Positions 19,315 to 28,461 of a stretch of 64,000 nt of DNA are shown one piece after another. The position numbers and the translations under genes were made by a program. The stretch covers positions 1 through 64,000 of the forward strand of contig CACLUK010000001.1 in NCBI GenBank assembly GCA_902610115.1. The letters run 5' to 3'. Position 1 is the stretch's first letter. Each line of letters opens with the position of its first letter. Under the pieces are notes generated by a model, which saw only the letters and a list, made by a program, of their open reading frames with translations, searched no databases and had not been told where the DNA came from. This DNA is from an uncultured Pelagibacteraceae bacterium (GTDB lineage: Bacteria; Pseudomonadota; Alphaproteobacteria; Pelagibacterales; Pelagibacteraceae).

Positions 19315-20463
19315 TTAAATTTTAACTTTTGCTATTGAACCGAACTCATTCTCGTAAGCCAACTTGTAATTAGGTTGGTTCATGAGTAAGTATTTCATAA
19401 CTCTCTTAGCATAAGCTTTTTGTGAGTCTACAATCTTTTTAAAGAATGGATCTTTCTTATTGAAATCACCAATTACTTTATCCCAACCTTTTAGTTGTTG
19501 AGCTAAGATCGCATCTGACGTTTGATACACATTTACTTTGTGCTGGTTCATCAATTTAGATAAGTCAGCAGAGTATCTTACTAATGCTTTAAAGTAGTTA
19601 TCACTGTTCGCAGCATAAGCAGCATTTTTTAGAATAGCCTGATGTTTAGGCGATAATCCATTAAATGTCTTCTTATTAACTGGGATTTCAAACATCTCTT
19701 GTGATTGGTGGAAGCTTCCTAAGTGATAATGCTTAGAAACGTCTTGCATACCAAATTGAGAGTCTGATGTTGGGTTGTTAAACTCAGCAGCTTCAATCAA
19801 ACCTGTCTTCATTGCAGGCTGAATTTCACCACCAGGTAATTGTCTTACAACCATTCCCATTGCTGTTAATACGTTAGTAGCTAGTCCTACTGTTCTGTAC
19901 TTCATACCTTTTACATCAGATACTTTTGTTACGTTCTTTTTGAACCATCCAAAAGGCTGTGCAGGCATTGGCATATGGAAGAAACCAATATAGTCGAAAC
20001 CAACTTTTGCAAGTGTTTCATCATAAAGTTTTCTACCTCCACCATACTCTATCCATCCCATAATTTCTTGAGATGACATTCCGTATGACGGACCAGTACC
20101 GAATAGAGAAGCTGCTGGATTTTTTCCATACCAGTAAGCTGTTACCCAGTGTCCCATATCAAGTACACCTGAACTTACTGCTTGTCCAATTTCCGAAGTC
20201 TTAACTACAGCTCCAACTGGCTGAAGATCAATTTTTAATTCACCTCCAGACATGTCGCCTACCATTTTTGCGTAGTCGCCAGCCATTTCAAAGAAAATGT
20301 TAGCGCCTGACGGCCAAGCCGCTTGCATCTTTAAAGTTTGAGGAGCACCAAATGCAACGTTAGGCATTGCAACTGTTGCTGCTGCTGCAGCACCCGTAGC
20401 TGCTGCTGCTTTAAAGAACTTACGTCTTGATAGAGTTTTTACTCCTTTTTTTATTTTTGACAT
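19315..20463 (-). CDS. dctP: TRAP transporter solute-binding protein (2-oxoacid/lactate-type DctP)
   Basis: Periplasmic receptor of 382 residues. It starts with a Tat-type signal (SRRKFFKAA near residue 12, then an Ala-rich hydrophobic stretch, AFGAP cleavage region). The mature part shows the KYRTVG and AEFNNP segments seen in the TakP/FcbT1 group (COG4663-like), whose members bind 2-oxoacids, lactate or related monocarboxylates. I infer a small 2-hydroxy- or 2-oxoacid ligand, which the neighbouring glycolate and lactate enzymes support. It has a strong GGAGG ribosome binding site at 20467-20471, 6 bp before the ATG. Codon use looks richer in C/G third bases than in neighbours, as expected for a very abundant protein. 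Confidence 0.93.
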   Translation of the reverse strand: MSKIKKGVKTLSRRKFFKAAAATGAAAAATVAMPNVAFGAPQTLKMQAAWPSGANIFFEMAGDYAKMVGDMSGGELKIDLQPVGAVVKTSEIGQAVSSGVLDMGHWVTAYWYGKNPAASLFGTGPSYGMSSQEIMGWIEYGGGRKLYDETLAKVGFDYIGFFHMPMPAQPFGWFKKNVTKVSDVKGMKYRTVGLATNVLTAMGMVVRQLPGGEIQPAMKTGLIEAAEFNNPTSDSQFGMQDVSKHYHLGSFHQSQEMFEIPVNKKTFNGLSPKHQAILKNAAYAANSDNYFKALVRYSADLSKLMNQHKVNVYQTSDAILAQQLKGWDKVIGDFNKKDPFFKKIVDSQKAYAKRVMKYLLMNQPNYKLAYENEFGSIAKVKI

Positions 20464-20549
20464 ATGTCCTCCGTTAGTTAACTTAAAGATTTAAGCACAA
20501 TCTCAAATCAGAGTCTCTATATATTTAGAATTATTTTAAAGTAAAAATA

Positions 20550-20564
20550 ATAGATTCAATCTAT
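20550..20564 (-). terminator. possible weak terminator after the D-2-hydroxyacid dehydrogenase gene
   Basis: ATAGATT pairs with AATCTAT around one base, immediately after the stop codon of the dehydrogenase, and is followed on the minus strand by TATTTTTACTTT. The stem is AU-rich and weak. The 108-bp spacer must also hold the dctP promoter, so some separation of the two transcripts is plausible. Confidence 0.4.
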
Positions 20565-20571
20565 AGGTGTA

Positions 20572-21528
20572 CTAATTCACCTGATCTTGTGGTTTCTTTC
20601 CAGAAAAAAAATCCTCTAAATTTTTTGTAGCTCTAAACGCCATGTCCCACCTAGTCCTTTTTGTTGCACTTCCTAAATGTGGAAGTAAGAAAATATTTTT
20701 TAATTTTAAATACTCTGGATGAATTTTAGGCTCACCATTATAAACATCCAGACCGTAAGCAAACACTTTTCCGCTTTTTAATGCTTCAATCATCGCATCA
20801 TCATCAACTATATCTCCTCTGGCAGCGTTACCTACAACAGTATTTTCTTCCAAATAACTTAGTGTTTCTTTATTTACAAGTTTTGTTGTTTCAGGAGTTG
20901 CAGGACAATTGATAGATAAAAATTCACTTTGCTTAAAAAGGCTTTTTAGATCTTTATGATAAATTGCTCCATCTTCCAATTCTGGTGAAAGTTTAGATCT
21001 GTTATGATAATGAATTTCCATATTAAAAGCTTTAGCTCTTTTAGCAACTGCCCTACCTATTCTACCCATTCCAAGTATCCCAAGTTTTTTATTAGACATT
21101 TGTTTTCCTAACAAGAAATCCCATGACCATTTCCAATTTTGAGTTTCGGCCGCTAAACGTCCCTCATAGGCTTTTCTTGAAGCACCTAATAAAAGTAAAA
21201 TCTGAATATCTGCTGTAGCATCTGTAAGTACATCAGGTGTATTCGTTACGGTAATTCCTTTTTCTTTTGCAGCTTTTATATCTATATTTCCAAAACCAAC
21301 CGCACCATTAGCAATAATTTTTATGGAACTCGAAAGTTTAGAGATGGTATCAGCGCTGATAGGATCAGAAACAGAACTTAATATCCCGTCAAAATTTTTG
21401 GAGCCATCTATTATTTCTTGAGGTTTATAAATCTTATCGTCTTTATTTAAAGTAACTTCAAATAATTCTTTAAGTTTCTCCTCATTTTCTTTGAGAAGTT
21501 TTCTTGTAACAAAAATTTTTTTTTTCAT
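20572..21528 (-). CDS. D-2-hydroxyacid dehydrogenase (glyoxylate/hydroxypyruvate reductase type)
   Basis: NAD(P)-dependent dehydrogenase of 318 residues. It has the Rossmann motif GILGMGRIGRAVAKRA (about residues 148-163) with the catalytic triad in NAARGDIVDD (Arg), DVYNGEP (Glu) and LPHLGSAT (His). Family members reduce glyoxylate or hydroxypyruvate, or oxidise D-2-hydroxyacids. The His-Arg after the second strand (HYHNRSK) suggests NADPH may be used. The gene starts 1 bp after glcF, so it is coupled to glycolate oxidase. I infer a role in balancing glyoxylate, but a different 2-hydroxyacid is possible. Confidence 0.88.
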   Translation of the reverse strand: MKKKIFVTRKLLKENEEKLKELFEVTLNKDDKIYKPQEIIDGSKNFDGILSSVSDPISADTISKLSSSIKIIANGAVGFGNIDIKAAKEKGITVTNTPDVLTDATADIQILLLLGASRKAYEGRLAAETQNWKWSWDFLLGKQMSNKKLGILGMGRIGRAVAKRAKAFNMEIHYHNRSKLSPELEDGAIYHKDLKSLFKQSEFLSINCPATPETTKLVNKETLSYLEENTVVGNAARGDIVDDDAMIEALKSGKVFAYGLDVYNGEPKIHPEYLKLKNIFLLPHLGSATKRTRWDMAFRATKNLEDFFSGKKPQDQVN

Positions 21529-21529
21529 T

Positions 21530-22828
21530 TTAAAAATTATTTAATTTATACGGCTTGGGTCCTCCGGTAAACCAATCAAGTAACTCTACAGTATGGATAA
21601 TTGGTATTCGAGTACCAGCTGAAATTTGTGTCATACAACCAATATTACCTGTTGAAATAAAATCAGGTGAAATTTTTTCTATATTATTTACCTTATTCTT
21701 TAAAAGTGATTTAGCCATCTTTTGATGTAAAATATTATAAGTACCCGCGGAGCCACAACACAAATGTCCTTCTGGAATATCTAATACTTCGTTACCAGTT
21801 TTTGAAATTAAATCTTTTGGTTGATCGTGAACTTTTTGTCCATGTTGCATCGAACATGCTGAATGATACGCTATTCTATATTTTTTTTCTGAGTTTAGAT
21901 TTATGTTTAATTTTAAATTTTCGTCGAGGTATTCGGTAATATCTTTAGTTAATTCTGAAATTTTTTTTGCTTTCTTTTTCAGGTCTTTATCATTTTTAAA
22001 AATATGACCATAGTCTTTTAATGTTGTCCCGCATCCAGATGTATTACTTATTATCGCATCCAATCCATTTTTAAGGTACTCTTCGTACCAGCTCTCAACA
22101 TTATTCTTAAATGATTCGTGTGCTAATTTTTGCTTACCCAAATGATGGTTTAAAGATCCACAACAATTAATGTCTTGCATTACTACTACTTCAACGTTAT
22201 GCCTATTTAGAAGTCTTATAGTAGCTTCGTTTATTTCAGGAGAAATAACTCTTTGAACACAACCAGTCAATAAAGCGACTCTTGAAACCTTCTTGCCTTT
22301 ATTAACCTCGTAAACTTTTTGATCTTTTAATTTTTTTCCTGGGATTTTATCTGGCATTAAATTTAATGCGTTTCTAATAAATTTTGGAAATATAAAACTA
22401 AATGGTTTAATTAGTTTAGATGATAAAGCCATTAACAAAAACATTTTTGGTCTCGGTAGTACAAAAGAAAGTATATTTCTAAATACTCTATCTAAAAAAG
22501 GCCTTTTGTAAGTTTCTTCAACATAATTCCTACCATGGTCAATTAAATGCATATAGTTCACTCCTGAAGGGCAAGTCGTCATACATGAGTAACAGGATAA
22601 ACAGCTATCAATGTGTTTTGCTATTTCTTTTGTGGCTGGTTTTTTATTCTCTAACATATCTTTGATAAGATATATTCTTCCTCTTGGTCCTTCTAACTCC
22701 TCTCCATTTACTTGATAAGTAGGGCAAGTAGCATTACACATTCCGCAGTGAACGCATTTCCTTATAATTGTTTCACTCGTTTTATTATCTTTGTCTTGAA
22801 GTTGTTTATCTGTAAATGATGTTTGCAT
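21530..22828 (-). CDS. glcF: glycolate oxidase iron-sulfur subunit
   Basis: Electron-transfer subunit (432 residues) of membrane-linked glycolate dehydrogenase. Two ferredoxin-type [4Fe-4S] motifs sit near the N-terminus (CVHCGMCNATCP at about 25-36 and CLSCYSCMTTCP at about 74-85). Two CCG domains follow (DINCCGSLNHH and GHLCCGSAGTYN). It abuts glcE (0 bp) and the D-2-hydroxyacid dehydrogenase (1 bp). The product passes electrons from GlcD flavin toward quinone. Confidence 0.96.
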   Translation of the reverse strand: MQTSFTDKQLQDKDNKTSETIIRKCVHCGMCNATCPTYQVNGEELEGPRGRIYLIKDMLENKKPATKEIAKHIDSCLSCYSCMTTCPSGVNYMHLIDHGRNYVEETYKRPFLDRVFRNILSFVLPRPKMFLLMALSSKLIKPFSFIFPKFIRNALNLMPDKIPGKKLKDQKVYEVNKGKKVSRVALLTGCVQRVISPEINEATIRLLNRHNVEVVVMQDINCCGSLNHHLGKQKLAHESFKNNVESWYEEYLKNGLDAIISNTSGCGTTLKDYGHIFKNDKDLKKKAKKISELTKDITEYLDENLKLNINLNSEKKYRIAYHSACSMQHGQKVHDQPKDLISKTGNEVLDIPEGHLCCGSAGTYNILHQKMAKSLLKNKVNNIEKISPDFISTGNIGCMTQISAGTRIPIIHTVELLDWFTGGPKPYKLNNF

Positions 22829-24088
22829 TTAAATTCCTGTGTACATTTTCCCTGGATTAAAAATTCTTTTAGGGTCAAAACTCCTTTTAATTTTTTCACT
22901 TATTTTATACTTAATTGGATCTATTGTAAAAATATCAGCAGAAGCTTTTAGATCCTCTTCAACTTTAATTAAAGTAATATATCCTTGATGTTTTTTTACC
23001 GTATCCTTGATTTCACTAAGAATTTTTGTGTTCAATTGATCAAATGAGGCCCAGATTAGACCACCTCCCCAATCAATAAAGTATTTAATCTCAAAATTTT
23101 TAAGTTTTTGGATAACCTTTAAGGTTTCGCTCATTGGCAAAACTATTCTTAATAAATTGCTTTTTAAACTTTTAAAAACCTCTAAATTTTTTGTCCTACT
23201 CCAAAAAATATTACTTTGCTCACTATCTAAAATAGAAAGCTCTTGATCCAAAAGACCTAACTCTTTAGACAATCTGTTTACTCTTTGATCCACAGAATTT
23301 GTTGGACCTTCAATTCTTATAGCAGTTAAGCCTCCATCGTGTGTAAGATCATTCAGAACAAAATCTTTTCCAAAATAGTCTGGATAAAAAACTCCACCGG
23401 ATGGATCTGTAGAAGATGACAATGCTTTTCCAAGAAAGTCTAGTGCTTTTTTAAGATGAGGATTTTTTATAATTAAAGTTTTACTTGTTTCTGGTTTTGG
23501 TAAAACTTTTATTGAAAGCTCAGTTAATATCGTGAGTGTTCCAAAAGATCCTGATACTAATTTACTTAAATCATAACCGGTAACATTCTTAACTACTGTT
23601 CCCCCTGATTTAATAGTTTCACCTTTTCCGTTAATCCCTTGAAATCCAAGTATGTGATCTCGAACACTTCCAACTTTAAATCTTCGTGATCCGGCAAAAT
23701 TACATGAAACGACTCCACCAATCGAACCGCTGTTACTTTGCCCAGAAAATAAGTAACCAAAATCATTCGGTTCAAAAGCTAATTGCTGATTATTTTTGTC
23801 TAGCTCCCCTATTATTTCTTTCAAAGGTGTGCCGGCTTTAACTTTGATATATAGCTCTTCAGGTTTGTAATCAATTATACCTTTGTAATCAGAGAGATCT
23901 AAAGTTTTTTCAGATTGAAAATTTCTTCCAATTTTATTTTTTGATTTTAATCCATTGATTTCTAGAGGTATATTTTTCCTATAACAAGTTTTAACTATCT
24001 CAACTATTTCCTCTCTTGAAGTAGGTTTAAAAATATTTTGATTAAAATCTAGGGATGTCTGGGAATTTTGTTTTTCCTCCATGGACAT
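22829..24088 (-). CDS. glcE: glycolate oxidase FAD-binding subunit GlcE
   Basis: FAD-binding (PCMH-type) accessory subunit of glycolate oxidase, about 419 residues. The flavin-binding stretch SNSGSIGGVVSCNFAGSRR and the VTGYDLSKLVSGSFGTL segment mark the family. I favour ATG 24088, which is preceded by GGGAG at a 5-base spacing; an ATG at 24109 is also in frame. Either way the start lies inside the end of glcD, a long overlap of about 47 bp. GlcD, GlcE and GlcF together form the enzyme, so the set is complete here. Confidence 0.95.
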   Translation of the reverse strand: MSMEEKQNSQTSLDFNQNIFKPTSREEIVEIVKTCYRKNIPLEINGLKSKNKIGRNFQSEKTLDLSDYKGIIDYKPEELYIKVKAGTPLKEIIGELDKNNQQLAFEPNDFGYLFSGQSNSGSIGGVVSCNFAGSRRFKVGSVRDHILGFQGINGKGETIKSGGTVVKNVTGYDLSKLVSGSFGTLTILTELSIKVLPKPETSKTLIIKNPHLKKALDFLGKALSSSTDPSGGVFYPDYFGKDFVLNDLTHDGGLTAIRIEGPTNSVDQRVNRLSKELGLLDQELSILDSEQSNIFWSRTKNLEVFKSLKSNLLRIVLPMSETLKVIQKLKNFEIKYFIDWGGGLIWASFDQLNTKILSEIKDTVKKHQGYITLIKVEEDLKASADIFTIDPIKYKISEKIKRSFDPKRIFNPGKMYTGI

Positions 24089-25538
24089 GAACTCTCCCTT
24101 CCTCAGCACATTTTCTAAGTATTGGATAAACTTTGCCTGGATTTAATAATGAGTTTGGATCTAAAGCAACTTTAATTGTTAATTGTTGTTGTATATCTTT
24201 ATCATTGAATGCTTCACACATTAATTCTCTTTTCTCTATACCAACTCCGTGTTCACCAGTTAGAGCCCCGCCGACTTTTACACAATACTTTAAAATATCA
24301 GCTCCAAAGTCCTCACATTTCCTTAAAGACTCTTTGTCATTTGCATCAAACATAATTAGAGGATGGAGGTTTCCATCTCCTGCATGAAATGCATTGGCAA
24401 CTGGCAAATTATATTTTTTAGAAAGTCTTGAAATTTCATTTAAAACCTCAGCAAGTTTTCCTCTAGGTATTGAACCATCCATACACATGTAATCAGGCGC
24501 TAAAACTCCACAAGCCGGAAAAGCTGCTTTCCTGCCGGCCCAAAATTTTAATCTCTCTTCATTTGTTTTACTGATTTTTAAACTTGATGAATTATTTTTT
24601 TCAGCAATTTCTTTTGTCTTTTGAATGTAAGCTTCAACTTCGTGTTCTGTTCCATCAAATTCTACAATCATCATCGCCTCTGCATCAGTTGGGTAACCTG
24701 CTTTAGAATAATCATTAGTTGCTTTCGTCAGAGCTTTATCCATTATCTCCATCCCAGCCGGTATACATCCCTCTGCAATTATTTCAGCAACACAGTTTCC
24801 TGCATCTTCAATTGATGGAAACCCAACTAAAGCGGCTTTAACAACTTCAGGCGATTTTAAAATTTTTACAGTAACCTCTGTGATAACTCCAAGTAAACCC
24901 TCTGAACCTGTCATCAAGCCTAAGAAATCATATCCCTCCGCGTCCATAGCTTTACCACCAAATTTAGTTACAGTTCCATCCATTAAAACTACTTGAATAC
25001 CCAAGAGATTATTTGTAGTTGCACCGTATTTAAGAGAATGAACTCCTCCAGAATTTTCAGCTACGTTTCCGCCTATGGAGCATGCTATTTGACTTGATGG
25101 ATCCGGAGCATAATAAAAACCTTTGTCTTGAACAGCATGAGTGATTGCTAAATTTGTTACACAAGGTTGCGTAACCACACATCTATTTTCAAAATCAATT
25201 TCAATTATTTTATTAAATTTTCCCATTGCCATTAGAACACAATCTTCTAAAGGCATCGAACCACCAGATAAACCTGTACCTGCTCCTCTTGGGACTACTT
25301 TAACTTTGTTCTCATTACAATATTTTAAAATTTGACTAACTTCCTCAACTGTCTCAGGCATAACTACTAAAAGAGGCATTTGTCTATAAGCCGTCAAGCC
25401 GTCAGTTTCGAAAGGTCTTAGTTCATCAGGATTCGAAAGAACATTTTTAGAATTGATAATTTCACGAAGATCCGATGCAATTTTATCTTTTTTAGACATA
25501 ATTGCGTTATCAACTTTTGGCATTTGTAAACTGCTCAT
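24042..25538 (-). CDS. glcD: glycolate oxidase subunit GlcD
   Basis: Catalytic FAD subunit (498 residues) that oxidises glycolate, and in some relatives D-lactate, to the 2-oxoacid. The PCMH domain has VPRGAGTGLSGGSMP (about residues 77-91) and NVAENSGGVHSLKYG, and the C-terminal cap has HAGDGNLHPLI and GEHGVGIEKREL. I chose ATG 25538, six bases after AGGA; an upstream TTG at 25544 touches that ribosome binding site and is unlikely. The aminotransferase gene ends 8 bp upstream. Confidence 0.96.
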   Translation of the reverse strand: MSSLQMPKVDNAIMSKKDKIASDLREIINSKNVLSNPDELRPFETDGLTAYRQMPLLVVMPETVEEVSQILKYCNENKVKVVPRGAGTGLSGGSMPLEDCVLMAMGKFNKIIEIDFENRCVVTQPCVTNLAITHAVQDKGFYYAPDPSSQIACSIGGNVAENSGGVHSLKYGATTNNLLGIQVVLMDGTVTKFGGKAMDAEGYDFLGLMTGSEGLLGVITEVTVKILKSPEVVKAALVGFPSIEDAGNCVAEIIAEGCIPAGMEIMDKALTKATNDYSKAGYPTDAEAMMIVEFDGTEHEVEAYIQKTKEIAEKNNSSSLKISKTNEERLKFWAGRKAAFPACGVLAPDYMCMDGSIPRGKLAEVLNEISRLSKKYNLPVANAFHAGDGNLHPLIMFDANDKESLRKCEDFGADILKYCVKVGGALTGEHGVGIEKRELMCEAFNDKDIQQQLTIKVALDPNSLLNPGKVYPILRKCAEEGRVHVHGGKTKFPDIPRF

Positions 25539-25546
25539 AATCAATC

Positions 25547-26710
25547 CTACTTAAGCATTTTTGATATTTTATCTAGTGCTTTTTGAATGTTATCCCTTGA
25601 TGCGGCGAAGCTAAAACGTACATAATCTACTGATGTTTTGCCAAATGCTGTTCCTGGAACAATTGCCACACCTGCTTCGTGCATACATTTCTTTGAAAAT
25701 TCACTTCCACTCATACCTGTTCCCTTTACATTTGGAAAAGCGTAAAACGCTCCACCAGGCATACTACATTCAACACCAGGTAAATCATTTAAACCTTTGT
25801 GAATTAATTTTCTTCTTTGATCAAACTTTTCCATCATATGATGTATAGAGTCGTCGGGTCCATCTAATGCTGCTATTCCAGCAAATTGTGAAGGCGCATT
25901 TACACAAGAAAAACTATTTATAGCTAATTTAGTTACATGAGGAATTAAATTTTCTGGCCACACGCTCCAGCCCATTCTCCAGCCAGTCATGGAGTAAGCT
26001 TTGCTCCATCCATCTAAAACTATCAACCTGTCTTGTAAATCTGGGTAATTGAAAAAAGTCGGCATCTCTTTTCCATCGAAAATTTGTCTGCTATAAATTT
26101 CATCACTAAGAATTGTAACGTGTGGATGTTTCTTTAAACCTTCAGCAAGAAAATCAATTGCAGGTTTTTCAACAAAACTTCCTGTTGGATTATTGGGATT
26201 AATCAGTATCACAAGACGAGTTTTGTCTGTTATCAAAGATAAAATTTTTTCAGGATCAAATTTTAAATCTTTTTCTTTTGTTAAATCATATGGAACCGCT
26301 TTAGCACCAGTATAATTAATCATAGACTCATAAATTGGAAAACCAGGTGTTGGATGAACTATTTCTGCACCAGGCTCACCGATCATTTGAATGGCAAAGT
26401 ACATTGTAGGTTTTCCACCAGGCATAATCATAATCCGCTCGGGACTAACTTCTTTTTTATATAAACTTTTTATTTTTCTTGAAACTGCTTGCCGGCATTC
26501 AGCAATCCCGTTAGCTAAAACATATCCATGATGTCCGTCATCAATAGCTTTTTTTGCTGCGTCCATAATATGTTTAGGAGTCATAAAATCTGGCTGACCT
26601 AAACCTAAGTGAATCATTTCTTTGCCCTGAGCTTCAAGCTTCTTAGCTTCGGCTAAGACACTAAAAGCAGTTTCTGTTCCAAGTCTCTCTAAATTTTTTG
26701 CTAATTTCAT
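25547..26710 (-). CDS. class I/II aminotransferase (aspartate aminotransferase-like)
   Basis: PLP-dependent fold-type I enzyme of 387 residues. The N-terminal IHLGLGQPDFMTP segment, NPNNPTGSF (about residue 172), and the Schiff-base Lys in DGWSKAYSMTGWRMGW (about 234-249) with the phosphate-binding Arg near the C-terminus are present. Such enzymes use aspartate, alanine or glutamate with 2-oxoacids. Sitting between glcD (8 bp downstream) and an FMN hydroxyacid dehydrogenase, it could aminate glyoxylate to glycine or pyruvate to alanine; that specificity is inference from context. Confidence 0.88.
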   Translation of the reverse strand: MKLAKNLERLGTETAFSVLAEAKKLEAQGKEMIHLGLGQPDFMTPKHIMDAAKKAIDDGHHGYVLANGIAECRQAVSRKIKSLYKKEVSPERIMIMPGGKPTMYFAIQMIGEPGAEIVHPTPGFPIYESMINYTGAKAVPYDLTKEKDLKFDPEKILSLITDKTRLVILINPNNPTGSFVEKPAIDFLAEGLKKHPHVTILSDEIYSRQIFDGKEMPTFFNYPDLQDRLIVLDGWSKAYSMTGWRMGWSVWPENLIPHVTKLAINSFSCVNAPSQFAGIAALDGPDDSIHHMMEKFDQRRKLIHKGLNDLPGVECSMPGGAFYAFPNVKGTGMSGSEFSKKCMHEAGVAIVPGTAFGKTSVDYVRFSFAASRDNIQKALDKISKMLK

Positions 26711-26759
26711 ATTCTAAACCTAGTATTTATTAACCCTTTTGAAAACCAGTTTTTTTGCA

Positions 26760-27908
26760 TCACCTATATACAATTTTTGTTTTATTTAGCTCTTTTATGC
26801 TTTTACATCCTAATAAAATCATGTCTCTTCTTATTTCATCTTTCATTCTTGTCAAAATCTGCTCTACACCTTTCTGACCGCCTGCACCTAATGCGAATAG
26901 AAATCCTTTCCCAAAACTGCATGCCGTTGCTCCCAAAGAAAGTGCTTTCAACACATGAGTTCCTCTTCTAATTCCTCCATCTAAAATAATTTCTATTTTT
27001 CCTCCAACTGCATCAGCAATAGCGGGTAATTGATCAAATGGAGATCTTGATCCATCGAGTTGTCTTCCTCCATGATTTGAGAGCATAATAGCCGAAGCTC
27101 CGATTTCTACTGCTCTCTTTGCATCTTCAACTGACATAACGCCTTTAAGAGCGAATGGTCCTCCCCATTTCTTCACAACGTACTCAGCATCTTTCCAGCT
27201 CATGGCTGGATCATATTGTTCATTAATATAATCCATCACCCCTTTTGCGATGCTCGATCCTTTTTTTGTCCAATGAGAAACATTTGCTAGCTCAAATTTT
27301 TTATTGGTCAAATAATTAAAAGCCCACATAGGATGCATGGCAAAACTCATTAGACTTTTTAAAGTAAGTTTTGGTGGTGTAGTAAAACCCCATTTGTGAT
27401 CTCTTTCTCTGTTACCAGCGACAACAGTATCAACTGTTAAACACATTGCTTTGAAACCAGAACTTTTACATCTATCAATAAGATTATCGGTTAGACCTTG
27501 GTCTTTATGAATATAAAGTTGAAATAATTTAGGTCCACCAGATATATTCGCTATTTCCTCGATAGAAGATGTAGCCATGGTAGACATACTATAAAAAGTT
27601 CCAAATTTTTCAGCAGCTCGTGCTGATGCTTTATCTCCATCATGATGATAAAGTCTTTGCATCGCTGTTGGAGATAAAAATATTGGTAAATCTATTTTTT
27701 GTCCAAAAACAGTTGTGCTTAGATCTGGTTCTCCTACGCTGGCTAATATATTTGGCACTAAGTCACATTTCAAAAATGCTTCTGTATTTCTTTTTAGTGT
27801 GGTTTCGTCATCAGCTCCGCCGTCAATATAGTGAAATATGGGTGCGGGTAAATTTTTTTTTGCTAATTTTCTAAAATCTTCAAAATTATAACAATCGTTT
27901 AAATTCAT
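26760..27908 (-). CDS. lldD: FMN-dependent 2-hydroxyacid dehydrogenase (L-lactate dehydrogenase-like)
   Basis: TIM-barrel flavoenzyme of 382 residues that oxidises an L-2-hydroxyacid, most likely L-lactate, to the 2-oxoacid. The N-terminus FRKLAKKNLPAPIFHYIDGGADDE is the family opening with the Tyr near residue 27, the catalytic His-Gly-Gly-Arg is in LSNHGGRQLDGSRS, and the phosphate-binding loop is ILDGGIRRGTHVLKAL. Glycolate oxidase or mandelate dehydrogenase are alternatives in the same family. It precedes the aminotransferase by 49 bp in the hydroxyacid block and follows the PagL-like gene by 5 bp. Confidence 0.85.
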   Translation of the reverse strand: MNLNDCYNFEDFRKLAKKNLPAPIFHYIDGGADDETTLKRNTEAFLKCDLVPNILASVGEPDLSTTVFGQKIDLPIFLSPTAMQRLYHHDGDKASARAAEKFGTFYSMSTMATSSIEEIANISGGPKLFQLYIHKDQGLTDNLIDRCKSSGFKAMCLTVDTVVAGNRERDHKWGFTTPPKLTLKSLMSFAMHPMWAFNYLTNKKFELANVSHWTKKGSSIAKGVMDYINEQYDPAMSWKDAEYVVKKWGGPFALKGVMSVEDAKRAVEIGASAIMLSNHGGRQLDGSRSPFDQLPAIADAVGGKIEIILDGGIRRGTHVLKALSLGATACSFGKGFLFALGAGGQKGVEQILTRMKDEIRRDMILLGCKSIKELNKTKIVYR

Positions 27909-27913
27909 TGTTA

Positions 27914-28417
27914 TTAAAAGTTTTTAGAAAAAGTTATTTGTTGATTATCTGTTCCTGGATTTGTATCACCCCAGTCATTATTTGATATATGGCTATAACT
28001 ATAGCTTAACTTAGAGTTATCAAAAATTTCTAAACCTAGTTTAATTTCACTTTTAAACTCTAAAACACTCCCCAAATCTTTGCCATCTCCTTTTTCATAA
28101 TACCCAGGAGTAAAACTTGGCAAAATTTTAAGTGGACCTAATCCATATTGTCCTTCAATTCCTGTGTATAAATAAACTGAACTATTTCCTGTTATAAAAG
28201 CTCCACTGACTGGTTTGAATTCTCCTAAAAACGTATCTCTAAATAGATCAGGGTTTTTATGCTCAATACCAAATAAACTAGTTTTATCATCACCCTCTTT
28301 ATCGATTACATCAAAAGTTCCTGTATAGAAGGAAAGTTCGTTATTGTTTTCTTCAGCAAAAACTTGTGACGAAAAAATTATTAATACTGTTAAAACTTTT
28401 AAAACATTAAGATTCAT
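27914..28417 (-). CDS. PagL-like lipid A 3-O-deacylase / acyloxyacyl hydrolase
   Basis: A 167-residue secreted protein with a signal peptide (hydrophobic about residues 6-20, SQVFA cleavage region) and alternating strands typical of a small outer-membrane beta-barrel. The C-terminal motif HISNNDWGDTNPGTD matches the PagL family HxSN signature: His143 and Ser145 fit the catalytic pair, and the residue 14 after the His, normally Glu, is Asp157. It ends in Phe, as do many outer-membrane proteins. I infer lipid A deacylation at the outer membrane. The ATG at 28417 is preferred over one 15 bp upstream because it directly precedes the signal peptide. Confidence 0.75.
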   Translation of the reverse strand: MNLNVLKVLTVLIIFSSQVFAEENNNELSFYTGTFDVIDKEGDDKTSLFGIEHKNPDLFRDTFLGEFKPVSGAFITGNSSVYLYTGIEGQYGLGPLKILPSFTPGYYEKGDGKDLGSVLEFKSEIKLGLEIFDNSKLSYSYSHISNNDWGDTNPGTDNQQITFSKNF

Positions 28418-28461
28418 TTTAAAAAAATACAACTAAATAGCTAATATGTACAGTTGGCAAT

